Shown: one piece after another, positions 11,586 to 23,410 of the stretch
Numbering within the stretch: the stretch's first letter is position 1
Layout of the letters: each line of letters begins with the position of its first letter
Assembly: GCA_021521415.1 (NCBI GenBank)
Contig: JAIQDT010002842.1
Coordinates: forward strand, 197,001-261,000
Reading direction: 5' to 3'
Source of the DNA: Bidens hawaiensis
Taxonomy: Eukaryota > Streptophyta > Magnoliopsida > Asterales > Asteraceae
Length of the DNA stretch: 64,000 nt
Program-made: the position numbers and the translations under genes
Notes under the pieces: generated by a model
The model's input: the letters and a program-made list of their open reading frames with translations, nothing else
Database searches by the model: none
Told to the model about the DNA's origin: nothing

Positions 11586-12032
11586 GGTTTAACAGTTTCC
11601 TCTATATGCTTAGAAAGACCACTCAAGAAGGCTAGTTGCTAGTCATAAGTTTTAAATCTATGTGTAACTTATTAATGACTCGATGCGTGTTGTTTTATAT
11701 TGAAGTTTAGACTAGTGTTTATTATTTATGATATGAATTTTCTTGAATGCATGTTGGTTATGATGAATAGTTGTGTTGTGATAAAGCGTCGTCTTAGGCG
11801 TTAACATTAATATAATGTGAAACAAAGCTCCTTGGAAGGACGAGACGATACTTGGTACATCTAGGGCCTCATAGACATGCTACCTTAATAGCTAAAACAC
11901 ATGAACACCACTCGGTGACTGCAAAGTCAGGAGTTAGAAGGATAACCCAGAAAGCAAAGACGATTCGACAAAGTGTGTGAGCAATGAATACATAGGTTTC
12001 GGGGACGAAACCTCTTTTAAGGATGGTAGACT
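11586..12032 (+). other. 3' untranslated part of element B
   Basis: No coding signal. Ends with GGTTTCGGGGACGAAACCTC (11996-12015), the typical sequence before a gypsy polypurine tract, then AAGGATGGTAGACT before the right LTR. Nothing of pol remains between gag and this tail. Confidence 0.6.
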
Positions 12033-12104
12033 TGTAATATCCTGGAATTTCAAAGAAATATTATTTAATATGTTATTCACGTCAGAAGGATTAATAGAGT
12101 TGGT

Positions 12105-12105
12105 A

Positions 12106-12147
<42 letters not shown>

Positions 12148-12180
12148 GAAGAAGAAGAAGAAGAAGAAGAAAATAATAAT
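12105..12180 (+). repeat. (AAT)n(AAG)n microsatellite
   Basis: An AAT run followed by an AAG run. The left LTR has a shorter version (7255-7300), a sign of replication slippage after insertion. Confidence 0.8.
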
Positions 12181-13190
12181 GATAAAAGATGGTAGGCCTT
12201 TAAATATGGAATTAATTATGTACTAAAAAGAAAAGATGGGCCTAAGGTCCATGGGCTTAAGGGAGTATAAATACCCCTTAAACCCTAATCCTTTCCATTT
12301 CCAACCATCTCTACACCATAGCCTCCCTACACACTTTAAAACACACACATACACCTCCCCTCTTACGGTCGTGACCTAAGAAGGATTCAAGACCAAAACC
12401 TAGCTAAATGTTGGTAGATCTTGAGTATACAAGCAAGATACAAGATTATCGTTGCATATCAATGCTAACCATAGCCTAAAAACGCAAAAAGGTTTGTTCT
12501 TTACATATAAAAGTTATGTTTTTATGAACGGTTTGCCATAAAACTTAGCCCTAGAGTAGATCGGGTATAGATGAATCATTAAGTTGCAAACTTGATGTTT
12601 AAAATGGAATTAACAAACTCTTGTACACATACGGCTCGTATGAAGAAACCCTAGATCTAACCCAAGAACGTTTAAACGATAAAAGTTCAAGCTTTACGTA
12701 TGGACGGGCTAGGTCTTAGCCGAAAATGGTTATAGAAACGCTTATGGGATAATATAATACGAAAATAGGGGTATAAAGGTTAATATAATGAAATAATGAT
12801 AAAAAGGAGCATATGGCAGCAGGTCATTCGAATACATTCTATATATTCGAATACATTGGTTATGTTCGAATACAATGGACATGTTAGAATACATTGAGGA
12901 ATTCGAATACAATGTACATGTTAGAATACATTGAGAAAATTCAAATACAATGGGCGTGTAAGTATACACTATATAGTTCAAATACAATGTGTGAGTTCGA
13001 ATACATTATATGTTTCGAATACAAAGTACACACTTGAATACATTGGCATGACCGCATACATTGTGAATCGATTACTCCATATTCGAATACATTGTGACTC
13101 GATTACATGTCCATATCCGAATACAATCATGGACTCGCATACATTGTGCCATTCGATTACACCTGGACTCGAATACATCATATATACTCG

Positions 13191-13304
13191 AATACAATAT
13201 GATCATTAGAATACCATATGATCATTTGAATACAATATGATCATTTGAATACAATATGATCATTAGAATACAATATGATCATTAGAATACAATATGATCA
13301 TTAG
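13191..13304 (+). repeat. 19-base tandem array, 6 units
   Basis: Six units of the same 19-mer that is repeated 16 times in the paired LTR at 8316-8619. Confidence 0.85.
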
Positions 13305-14442
13305 AATACAAATGTATTCTAATCATATACCATTCGAATACAAAGGTATTCTAATACAAGTTGAATGCTAAGCCAAATGTATTCTAATCACATGCCATTA
13401 AAATACAAGTGTATTCTAATCGCATGCCATTAGAATACAAATGTATGCTAACACAAATGTATTCTAATCACATGCCATTAGAATACAACTGTATTCCAAT
13501 CACATGCAATTAGAATACAAATGTATGCTAACACAAATGTATTCTAATACCATTCGAATATAAGATATTCTAATACAATGCTATTAGAATAGACTAGACT
13601 TAATCATTTCTGGTGCAAAATAAAGAAAGAATATATGATTAGGAAATCGATACGTGTAATTGATATTCAGTTAGCCGTGCTCAAACGAAGAAAGGAATCA
13701 CTATTAACTCAGAAAGCAAGCTGAGACAGGTGAGTTTCTAGCCCCACTTCCTTGTTATGTTTTCGGGGATGTGTGCATACTCAATGTGAACGTTAATACA
13801 GTTACCATAAATGGTAGGTGTATGCTATGATGATTTATGTGATAGTATGTATGAATGTTATAAATGAATGCTTGTCGGTGCATGAACGATCTTCGGATAT
13901 TGCACGTATCGTCAGGGAGTATGGTTATTAGATGAACGACGTGAAGAACGCCTAGAGTGTTCGTATGCTACGATGTAATTATCGTATATGTGAGGTATGT
14001 GTAAGAAGGTACGTGAATGGTATGTGAGATCTACGACTGGCATAGTATGTTAGGATGGCAAATCCCTCTAAACTACTATGGGACCTAGACTCGATATGTG
14101 GTAGCGTAAATAAGGACTGTGAACCTTATTAGCGTTCCTTATACGAATATTATATAATTGAGTATGTTATCCTTCTATGGAGTACCTTCTATGGACAATA
14201 TATATGGTTCCTTCTATGGATCAAGTCTAGAGTTCCTGTTATGGATAAAGTATAGTGGTCCTTTTATGGAAATTATATAGGGTCCGTTCTATGGGTAACA
14301 TTTAAGGATCCTTATATGGACAATATCTAGGGATCCTACTATGGATAGTTTATATAGATCCTTTTATGGATGATACTAGGTGTTACTTCTATGGATAATA
14401 GTAATTATTCTTATAATAGATATTATGCAATGGTCCTCTTAC

Positions 14443-14862
14443 TGTTGGTACATGATGTCAGTAGTTCAGTGTCTAGTGTCTGTAATCGAGTCGTTTGGAT
14501 TTGTGTTTTGTATGTAGCGAAGTTAGCTAACAAGTTCGCTGATATAGGCGAACTTGTTAGATAAGCGAAGTTAGTGACAACTTCGCCTGAACATGCCAGG
14601 CGAAGTTGTCGTGTTATATAAACATAGGTTACTTCTTAAGTTTTCATTATTCAAGTTAATCAGTTATCGAGTTGTAACGAGGTCCTGTAATCAGTGATTG
14701 ATATCACGTGTTTCCGGTTGCAATATAACGAGTCTTTGTTTATTGTAACGTGTGTTCGATCATGTTAACTTGTATCGTCTTCTACGCTCGTAACGTCTTA
14801 CGTAGGGATTCCGCACCTACGTAGAACGCGATATTCCGTGTAGATCCGGCTGGGAACCTAAA
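14443..14862 (+). mobile_element. 5' LTR of Copia-1
   Basis: 420 bases, TGTTGGTACATG to GGGAACCTAAA. Six GGCGAAGTT-type motifs in both orientations lie at 14517-14607, immediately before the TATA box. Confidence 0.95.
14615..14622 (+). promoter_or_regulatory. TATA box of Copia-1 5' LTR
   Basis: TATATAAA, 8 bases after the last GGCGAAGTT motif. TTCATTATTCAA begins 28 bases after the first T of the box, where transcription would be expected to start. Confidence 0.7.
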
Positions 14863-14864
14863 AT

Positions 14865-14876
14865 TGGTATTAGAGC
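14865..14876 (+). other. Primer binding site of Copia-1
   Basis: TGGTATTAGAGC, one mismatch from the initiator-Met tRNA complement, beginning two bases after the LTR end. Confidence 0.85.
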
Positions 14877-15065
14877 TTTTGCTCGTGATTGTGTGGTTCG
14901 GGATTATCACGCGAGTGTAGAAATCGTTCCGTTCGACTATTCGCGGGACGAGTTTACCGAGTTTTTGTGTCCTACTCACCTCCTACAATCATAAACAACC
15001 CATTACACCTTCACAAACCTCGTAAAATCCAGAAATCAAACCTGCAAAACCATCGTGTTCATCAG

Positions 15066-15310
15066 GCGAAGTTGCCGTCACTGTTAGTAGGGTTTCGGCG
15101 AAGATATAAGGTTAAGCGAAGTTATCCACAACTTCGCCTACCTCACAAGTTCGCCTAAGCGAAGTTACCCACAACTTCGCCTACTTCACAAGTTCGCTTA
15201 TCTCAAGCGAAGTTATCTACAACTTCGCCGAATTAGGCGAATTTAGAAAAGGGAGCGAAGTTCAGAATCAGCGAAGTTAAGACTTAAGCGAAGTTATCCA
15301 CAACTTCGCC
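15066..15310 (+). repeat. GGCGAAGTT/AACTTCGCC cluster in the gag leader
   Basis: About 13 motifs in both orientations. From 15116 they form units of about 43-48 bases (GCGAAGTTAYCCACAACTTCGCC plus a CACAAGTTCGC part), so the RNA could fold into a row of hairpins with 9-base stems. The cluster ends about 50 bases before the gag ATG. Confidence 0.85.
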
Positions 15311-15362
15311 TACAGTACTGTTAAGAAAAAAAAAATTCGGGTTTCTTTGTGTTTCGTAAAAG

Positions 15363-17570
15363 ATGACTTCAATAAATATTACGGAACTGGTGAAGATGGA
15401 AGTGGAAGCGGGTTCAGCTACAAAGGCACCAAAGATGTTAAAGGGAACCGATTTTGTGGCGTGGAAGGATCGGTTTGAACAATATGTTAAGTACCAGGAT
15501 GCTAAGATGTGGGTGTGCATTCAAGACGGTTACATACCACCAACTGCTGAGTGTGAGGGTCGTGATCAGATTAAGAAATACAGCAAGATGGAAGAGGAAG
15601 AGAAGAAAATGTATGAAGCTGAAAGCAAAGCTCATGCAGCGATTACAATGGCTCTTCCACAAGAGATTCTTCACACCTTCAGGAAGTATAAAACTGCCAA
15701 AGAGCTTTGGGAAGCTCTTGAAAACCGGTTTGAGGGTAATATGGGGATTCGTGCATCGAAGATTAAACTGCTTAAAACCCAATTCTCGGTGTTCAAGTAC
15801 TTGAAGAATGAATCACTTGATGATATCATCACTAGATATTATCACCTGATGACAGAACTCAGCAATTATTCAATTGCTTACAAAGAAGATGAGATTGTTG
15901 AAAAGCTTCTTGATGCTCTCCCACCGAAATGGGAGATGTACACTGTGTTGATGAGAGAAGACAAAGACTTTGCTGACTATGACTTGGAAACAGCAGTTAA
16001 CAAGCTACGAACTTTTGAACTAAACATGGTTCAAAAAGAGACACCTACTGATCAGGTTCAGGATCCAGGAATGTATGATGTAAAAGTTAACTCAAGTTCA
16101 AGTTCGAAGTCTGAATCATCTGCTTACTACTCAAAGGGAGAGTCGGGCACTAACTCAACACATGAAGGTCATGTATCTCTCAACATGAATGGTGATGTGT
16201 GCTTTGTAGCTGGAGGATCAAATGCTTCTAACCCTCAAGCAACCAAGGGTAGTTTTTCCCTAAGTGTTTCGAACAACAACTACTCGAAGATGCCCACGAG
16301 TGTTAAATCTGCTGAACAGCAGTTTGCTCTCTATGCATCTTTCATTGCTTCGTATGAAAATTACATTAAGGGTAAGATTGTTGATCCTGCAACTTTGGAT
16401 GAAGATTATGATCAGATCGATGCTGATGATCTGGAAGAGATGGATCTGCAATGGCAGATGGCGATGATTGTGAGAAGGGTTAAACGGTTTAAGAAGAAGA
16501 CTGGTAGGAAGTTTGTTGGTGAAAGACCAGGGTTTGATAAGTCGAAGGTTAGGTGTTACAACTGTCAACAGAATGGCCATTTTGCGAAGGAGTGCACAAA
16601 TGAACGTGTAGAACGCAGTCAAAACAGGTCTACACAACAGAGTGGAGGTGGTAATGAGAATAGAGCCATGATATCCAGACAGAATGGGGAGTACAACTGG
16701 AATCTGCATGCTGAAGAAGTGTTCGAACATGCCAATTTGGCGAACATCGAAACTGCAGATAGTGAGAAAGTGACTGGTGAAAATGAAGCTTACATGGCAG
16801 AAGCTCAAAATGAAGCTTACATGGCAGATGTGAAAGACCAGCTCTCCGAGGTAAGTACCAAAATCCCATGTACTAAATGTGAAAATTTGTCTGAACAATT
16901 GAGAACTATAACTGATCAGTTTGTTAGTTTGAATGCACAATTTAAAACATTAAAAGAAGATCATCATTTCACTAAAGCTAGAGAAAACAGTTATAAGGTA
17001 AAAATAAAAGCTAGTGAGAAAGACATTAGAAGTCTTAAAGCCAGCCTAGCTGAGAAAATACAAGTAATTGATCTTAGCTATGAAGTATTAGAAGAGAAAA
17101 CCAAACTAATAGCTGAAAGGGATAAACAGATAGCTGATCACCAGGTGAAAGTGGTGGAACTGAATAAGAAACTTGAGCAATTTAGAAATTCCTCTGCTAT
17201 ACTTGATCACCTCGTTAGTGATCAAGATTCCCCAGTTAAAAGGGGAGGAATTGGTTATCATGAAGTTCCACCACCTTACAATCATAATTACACTTATGAT
17301 CCTAGTAATCAGAAATCTGTTGATGTTGATTTTGGTCAGACAGTTCCGGTTAAGGTTACTATTAAAGAACCAGAAGTTAGTAAAGGCGTAACAAGTAAGC
17401 CTGTTTCGAGTGTGAAGATTTCTGTTCCTAGTCCTGTCTCATCAAACTCGGACAAGTCATCCGAGTCGAGTGGAACAAAACAAGAGGCAGTGTTACCAAA
17501 GTGTGGAGAGAAAAATAAAACAACTGAAAAGAATTCTCCACTAAACCCGTATGTCCCACCATATGTGTGA
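15363..17570 (+). CDS. gag: Copia-1 Gag, main part
   Basis: 735 codons from ATG 15363, the first ATG after the leader and the one giving the normal copia Gag N-terminus ([20 protein letters not shown] region at residues 24-43). The UBN2/DUF4219-type capsid domain spans about residues 20-230. A CCHC knuckle ([14 protein letters not shown]) is near residue 399. A coiled-coil region (about 505-610) follows, then a Ser/Pro-rich tail. The TGA at 17568 is followed in the same frame by more Gag, including a second knuckle, so it looks like a point mutation rather than the natural end. Gag builds the virus-like particle in the cytoplasm. Confidence 0.85.
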   Translation: MTSINITELVKMEVEAGSATKAPKMLKGTDFVAWKDRFEQYVKYQDAKMWVCIQDGYIPPTAECEGRDQIKKYSKMEEEEKKMYEAESKAHAAITMALPQEILHTFRKYKTAKELWEALENRFEGNMGIRASKIKLLKTQFSVFKYLKNESLDDIITRYYHLMTELSNYSIAYKEDEIVEKLLDALPPKWEMYTVLMREDKDFADYDLETAVNKLRTFELNMVQKETPTDQVQDPGMYDVKVNSSSSSKSESSAYYSKGESGTNSTHEGHVSLNMNGDVCFVAGGSNASNPQATKGSFSLSVSNNNYSKMPTSVKSAEQQFALYASFIASYENYIKGKIVDPATLDEDYDQIDADDLEEMDLQWQMAMIVRRVKRFKKKTGRKFVGERPGFDKSKVRCYNCQQNGHFAKECTNERVERSQNRSTQQSGGGNENRAMISRQNGEYNWNLHAEEVFEHANLANIETADSEKVTGENEAYMAEAQNEAYMADVKDQLSEVSTKIPCTKCENLSEQLRTITDQFVSLNAQFKTLKEDHHFTKARENSYKVKIKASEKDIRSLKASLAEKIQVIDLSYEVLEEKTKLIAERDKQIADHQVKVVELNKKLEQFRNSSAILDHLVSDQDSPVKRGGIGYHEVPPPYNHNYTYDPSNQKSVDVDFGQTVPVKVTIKEPEVSKGVTSKPVSSVKISVPSPVSSNSDKSSESSGTKQEAVLPKCGEKNKTTEKNSPLNPYVPPYV

Positions 17571-18011
17571 CAAACGGGCAGTAATACAGCCTCAACATCT
17601 AAAACAACTATTGAAAAGAAAGTTGAACACAGGAGTTGTTTCAGATGTAATCAATTAGGACACCTAATTGCTTATTGTCCTCTGAAGCAGAGATTCAGAG
17701 GTGTGAGGCCTTCAAAATCTGAGAAAAGAACTAACAGTAAACAATATAATGGTAAAAATGAAAACCCATCAAAATTCAGAAATTGGACTAATCCAGGTTT
17801 TCAAAGAAATCGATCTCAGTTTTTCACTGCTAACAACCAAACCATAAGTAATAATTCATTTAATTCACGAAGGTTTGGATGGCCTCATAGTCAATCTCCA
17901 AGAAGGTATCCTTTCAGGACTTACAGAAATTATTCTGATGCTAACTTTGGACAGCCAAGGTACGGGATGTATCGACCCAAGACCAATAGGTCTTGGGTCC
18001 CCAGATTTTAA
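17571..18011 (+). pseudogene. gag: Copia-1 Gag C-terminal part after in-frame TGA
   Basis: Same frame as the preceding Gag. Contains a second zinc knuckle CFRCNQLGHLIAYC at 17637-17678, then an Arg/Asn/Phe-rich nucleic-acid-binding tail ending in RSWVPRF and TAA at 18009-18011. Pol begins in a different frame overlapping the last 18 bases. Confidence 0.75.
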
Positions 18012-21000
18012 TCCTCTGCTTTAATCGTGCAGGAACAGTTGAACAGGCTGCAAACAATCTATGGGTTGTGGATAGCGGCTGTTCCCGGCACATGACGGGT
18101 AACAAGAATTTGTTACACGAATGGAAACCTGTTCAGGGAGGAAGAGTGAGTTTTGCTGGAGAGAGCGGTGGAAGGATTACAGGAATTGGGACGGTGACGA
18201 ATGGAAAAATGACTTTAGAGATAGTGAATTTTGTTGAAGAACTGAAGCATAATCTGCTGAGTGTATCGCAGATCTGTGACAAAGAGTACACCGTGCACTT
18301 TACCAAGAATGAGGCGATCGTGCTGTATCCTGGTTTCAAGATACCAGAGGATTGGATTGTTATGAAGGCTCCAAGAGAAAAGAATACGTATATCATGGAC
18401 ATGAGGTCGACTGAGATGGCCACAGAAGAATCGTGTCTTCTGTCGAAAGCAACTGAATCGGAGTCCGAATTATGGCATAGGAGAATGGGGCATATTCATC
18501 TTCGGAAAATGAACTTCATTGTCAAGAATGGGCTGGTGTTGGGTGTTCCCTTGAAGAATTTCAACTTTGAAGACCAATGCTTATCATGCAAGAAGGGAAA
18601 GCAACACAAGAAATCCCATCACACCAAGAAGGTTAATTCTATAGTCAGTACCCTAGAACTACTTCACATGGATCTCTTCGGTCCCGTGAATGTAAAAAGT
18701 CTAGGAGGAACATCATACTGCTTGGTGATAATTGATGATTTCTCTCGATATTCTTGGGTATATTTCCTGAAGTCAAAGCATGAAACGGTTCAGATGGTAA
18801 AGAATTTGATTACCAAGGTTGAGAATATCATGGGAAAAAGGGTTAAATACATCAGGAGTGACAATGGGACAGAGTTCAAAAACTATGAGATGGAGATCTT
18901 CTGCTTGCAGAAAGGGATAGAACACCAGTACAGCGCACCGTACACTCCGCAACAAAATGGAGTGGCTGAGAGGAAGAACAGAACGTTATTTGAAGGAGCC
19001 AGAACCATGCTGGCTGATTCGAAACTTCCTGTGGTGTTCTGGGCTGAAGCTGTTGCAACAGCCTGTTATATCCTTAATAGAGTGTTAACTGTTAAAAGAC
19101 TGAATAAAACATGTTATGAACTTATGCATGGGAGAAAGCCCAACTTGAGTGGTCTTGAACCATTCGGGTCCCCGTGTTCGATATTAAAGACAAATTCTAA
19201 ATTTGGTGAAATAGCCGACGAAGGTATTTTAGTCGGATATGTTGTTGGGACTCCCAACAGACGAGTCTTTAATACATCGACCAGCAAGGTTGAGGTGGTG
19301 TGTAACACTGATATCACAAGTTACAAACCACCAAAACCAAGCACGGGACCCGCCGGGGTTTTCGACTATGATAGACTTTTTAAATCTTTTAACATACCTT
19401 ACTTGGATTGTGCAGAAGTTGATGAAAGAATTGCTACGAAGATGATTTACGATGAGGAAGACACTTTGGTGCAACGACCGCAGTATGATGAATGTCAGCC
19501 TTCCTCGTCAAATGCTGTCGATACCCCTGCTGCCTCTACTGAAGAGGAATTCATCAATCCGTTTCACTCTCAACAACAATCACCCATTGATGAGCTATCT
19601 TCGAACCTGGAAGACAATCTGAATGTCAGTTCGGTTCCGACTACGAGAGTTCACAAAAATCACCCTTTGGAGAACGTGATAGGTGATCTGTCCAACGGTG
19701 TACAAACAAGACAAAGCTTGAATGAGCACACCTGTGTTTACACAAGCATTAAAGAATCAGGCATCATTAACGAATGCTTGTACACCTGCTTCATCAGCCA
19801 GATTGAACCAAAGAACTATCAAATGGCTCTCAAGGATAGCTCGTGGGTCGAAGCCATGCAAGAAGAGTTAGCCCAGTTCAAGAAGATGGAGGTATGGAAT
19901 TTGGTTGCAAAACTGAAGAATGCGCATGCGATTGGCACAAAATGGGTTTTCAAATGCAAGAGAGATGAGAAAGGGATTATTATCAGGAACAAGGCGAGGC
20001 TGGTTGTAAAAGGTTTTAATCAGCAAGAGGGGATTGATTACAATGAGGTGTTTGCTCCTGTGGCAAGATTGGAAGCCATTCGATTGTTTTTGGCATTTGC
20101 TGCACACAAGGAGATGAAGGTATTTCAGCTAGATGTGAAGAGTGTGTTCCTAAATGGTAAAGTCGATGAGGTTGTGTATGTTGAGCAACCTCCGGGTTTT
20201 CCTGACCCAAACTTTCCCGATCACGTGTACAAGCTAAGTAAAGCGCTGTATGGACTACATCAGGCACCTCGTGCCTGGTACTCAACTTTATCCGATTACT
20301 TGCTTGAGAATGAGTTTGAAAGAGGTAAGATTGATAGCACATTGTTCTTCAAGAGAAAAGGGAGCGACTTTCTACTGGTGCAAGTCTACGTGGACGACAT
20401 TATCTTTGCTGCATCAAAAGTCGTCATGTGTCAGGAGTTTGAGGCCGTCATGAAAAAGAGGTTTGAAATGAGTGCTATGGGTGAACTAACTTTCTTTTTA
20501 GGACTGTAGGTTGATCAGAAGAAAGATGGGATGTTCATTCATCAGACTAAGTATGTCCATGATGTTCTCAAACGCTTCAAGATGGAGGACAGCACTCCAT
20601 TTGATACTCCAGTCTGTGTCAATCATAAGTTGGGTGCTGATTCAGACAACGATGCAGACGTGGACCCAACCCAATATCGGGCAATAATAGGTTCTTTAAT
20701 GTACTTAACTGCTTCTAGGCCTGATATAATGTTTGCAGTTTGTCTTTGTGCTGGCTTTCAGGCAAACCCAAAGGAATCTCACTTGAAGGGTGCGAAGAGA
20801 ATATTGAGGTATCTCAAAGGCAAACCTAAGCTGGGGTTGTGGTACACGAGAGGAGGAGACTTGGAGTTGGTCGCATACACAGATTCTGATTATGGAGGGT
20901 GCAATCAGAGTCGGAAGTCAACGACAGGTGGATGTCAGTTTCTTGGAGGCAGATTAGTGTCATGGCAGTGCAAGAAGCAGACCTCAGTCGCCATTTCAAC

Positions 21001-21334
21001 CTGTGAAGCAGAATACATGGCAGCGTCCAACTGCTGCTCCCAGGTTCTTTAGATTCAACAACAGTTGCGCGATTATAGTCTGAATTTTACCCTTACTCCT
21101 ATTTGCATTGATAACACTGCTGCTATCTCAGTAACTAACAATCCCGTAAAGCACAGTAAAACTAAACACATTGACATACGTCATCATTTTATACGGGATT
21201 GTGCTGAGAAGAAACTGATTGTGCTCGAAAAGGTTGATACGTTAGATAATTTCGCTGACTTGTTTACAAAAGCGTTTGACAAAACTAGATTTCAAAACCT
21301 TGTTGAGCTGAATGGGATGATCAATCCCGAGTAA
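17993..21334 (+). pseudogene. pol: Copia-1 Pol: protease, integrase, RT, RNase H; two stops
   Basis: One frame from about 17993 to the terminal TAA at 21332. Protease active site VVDSGCSRHMTG near 18065. Integrase zinc-binding H-H-C-C (HRRMGHIH ... CLSCKKGK) about 18475-18600, then the D,D-35-E core with MDLFGPV, SDNGTEF and QQNGVAERK (18668-18975). RT from about 19920 with YVDD near 20390. RNase H from about 20860 with TDSDYGG and CEAEYMA. In-frame TAG codons at 20507-20509 (after RT) and 21050-21052 (within RNase H) break it. The frame differs from that of Gag, so translation needs a frameshift or splicing, or this is decay. No ATG opens this frame. Confidence 0.85.
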
Positions 21335-22662
21335 CCGTGCTTTTTGGCTTTGTTTAAAAAAAAACGTCACTATCGGTTAGAATTATGTTAGTTGCCTCAG
21401 TTTGAAGGACATGTCTTCGGATATGTTTGGTCCTCATCTCTACTTGTAGAATATGAGGATAGCCATTAACCAGATGACTAAAAGTGACCGGGGCGGTTTA
21501 TGATGTGTTTTTATTCTTTCGCTGAAAATTAGTCGATCATACTTAGTTAGAAGGACACATACTTGTATGTGGTCGGTCCAGCTGATCCATTGGATCTTCG
21601 GGATAGCCGTTTACCTGAAAACTTCAATTTGATCGGGGCGATTGAAGTTAAAATTTTTTCGGGAGATGAAATTATTTTTCAAGTCTTCTACTTTGTAAGA
21701 AGTTCCTTTACTATGCTTAACAGAAAATTTATCCAACCTTGGAAAGTGATAGATATATTGATTCTGTGTTCTTAACTAGTGAAGTTATTAGGCCTAAAAG
21801 ACTTTAGAACAGTCATTGTATGTCATGGTAGCTTTTTATGGTGCATAAAAGTAGAAGTGATACTAACTAAATCTACTCGATTTTACGTGGAAACTCCTTA
21901 AGAGTTGTGCATATCTTCATATATATCTTTCCGAATGATAGGCAGAAAAGCGATTACCCAGTCATACACGAGCCCGTGAGTGTTCTGATTCCCGTGAAGA
22001 TAGTGTGTCAAGAAACTGCAGTGATCCAGATTCGGGACTTGCAGTTGTTTACTACTCTGAAGTTATGTAAATACTTTGTTAAAAAAAATGTGAGTTATTG
22101 AGACATTCTAGAGTTCATAAGTTAAGACTTCTCAAACAAGATGTAAGAAAGAGAACGGGAAGAAGAGTCTAAAGATCGAAGAGTACTTACTAGTTAATCA
22201 GACACTACGGGTCGAGGTCAACTCGGGGTGACTTGGGGAAAGCCAAATACGCTTTGAGAATAGTTAGGAGGCATCATAATCTCTGAGTTGTTGCCCACTT
22301 AAGTTTTGAGCTTAATTGAACCTAACCCGTATCACAGAAACAATGAAAACCATTCTAAGTCATTTACCTGCTTACAACCTGTTTCTTTATGTCATAATAC
22401 AGCTGAACACGGATCTGTGTGACAGTCACGTAATTAGTATGATTCCTGTTCGGATCTTTTCTAAAACATGGTAGTCCCTATCGAGACTGAAATTTGATCC
22501 TGTGAACTTTATAGTTAAAATATTTTTCTACTTATGTAGTTGTATGATTTTATACGTGGTTACTTGGTCTTGATCGTATAATTTAACGCTTTAAAGGATG
22601 TTTTAAAACTTAATTACAAATTGTTCAAATTATAGGGTTTTGTTTTGAAAATTTTAATATCG
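21335..22662 (+). other. Copia-1 spacer after pol, first part
   Basis: No coding signal that I trust. Short open frames at 21563-21775 and 21907-22101 show no known domain. The region separates pol from the promoter-like module before ORF3. Confidence 0.5.
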
Positions 22663-22770
22663 GCGAAGTTGTGCTTAACTTCGCCTGCAATAGGCGAAGT
22701 TATCCATAACTTCGCCTGTAAAATTTTGACCCTATATAAAGAAGTTTTAAAGGTCAGACTGTTCATTATT
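22663..22770 (+). promoter_or_regulatory. U3-like internal promoter candidate before ORF3
   Basis: Four alternating GGCGAAGTT/AACTTCGCC motifs (22663-22716), TATATAAA at 22733-22740, and TTCATTATTTCA starting 29 bases after the first T of the box. This is the same order and almost the same spacing as in the LTR promoter (14600-14654). It lies 678 bases upstream of the ORF3 ATG; the LTR TATA box lies 748 bases upstream of the gag ATG. Confidence 0.55.
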
Positions 22771-23109
22771 TCACAAACTAGCGAACTTATACTTTCGTAA
22801 CCCTAAGCGAAGTTATCGATTATCATCTGCGTTATTATTTTCTCAGTTCTAATCCTTGATTAATGGTGTGTAGGGTAGTCGATTCATATAATCATTGTCA
22901 TTAATGTTAATCATCTGTTGTTTCGACCCCGTATCGTGACCTCGGACCTTCGGAACCTTAAACACCCGATTTTCAAACGTGCTTTCACGTGGTAGTACTC
23001 AACTTAAACGTCTAGATCATCATAAAATCATGTTTTACGGAGTCCGCAATCTCCAAAATTGACCCGATTCACCTCGTTCGAAAAACCTAACTGTTGCCGA
23101 TTCGAATTC

Positions 23110-23367
23110 GGCGAAGTTACAGTTTAGGCGAAGTTATCCATAACTTCGCCTGAGGTTTAACTTCGCCTGAAAATTAATTTAGTTACGGTATTTGAGGCGA
23201 TGTTGTGGTTAGGCGAAGTTATCGTTAACTTCGCCCGGCCCTTTTTACTTAACTGTTATCCGGCGAAGTTCAAGTTGAGGCGAAGTTGTTTCCAACTTCG
23301 CCCCACCTCTAACTTCGCCTATACAGAATAGATCACAACTTCGCTCATGGTAACAGGCGAACTTGTG
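23110..23367 (+). repeat. GGCGAAGTT/AACTTCGCC cluster in the ORF3 leader
   Basis: About 12 motifs in both orientations, ending some 45 bases before the ORF3 ATG. It mirrors the cluster before gag (15066-15310). Several adjacent inverted pairs could form hairpins with 8-10 base stems. Confidence 0.85.
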
Positions 23368-23410
23368 ATTTGCCTTAACGTTTATCTAACTTAGCCTGTT
23401 TGTTGCAGAT

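Noticed and set aside
16260..16940. Minus-strand open frame of 226 codons opposite Copia-1 gag
   Set aside because: It lies over the Gag zinc-knuckle region, which is clearly coding on the plus strand; codon pattern is a mirror effect.
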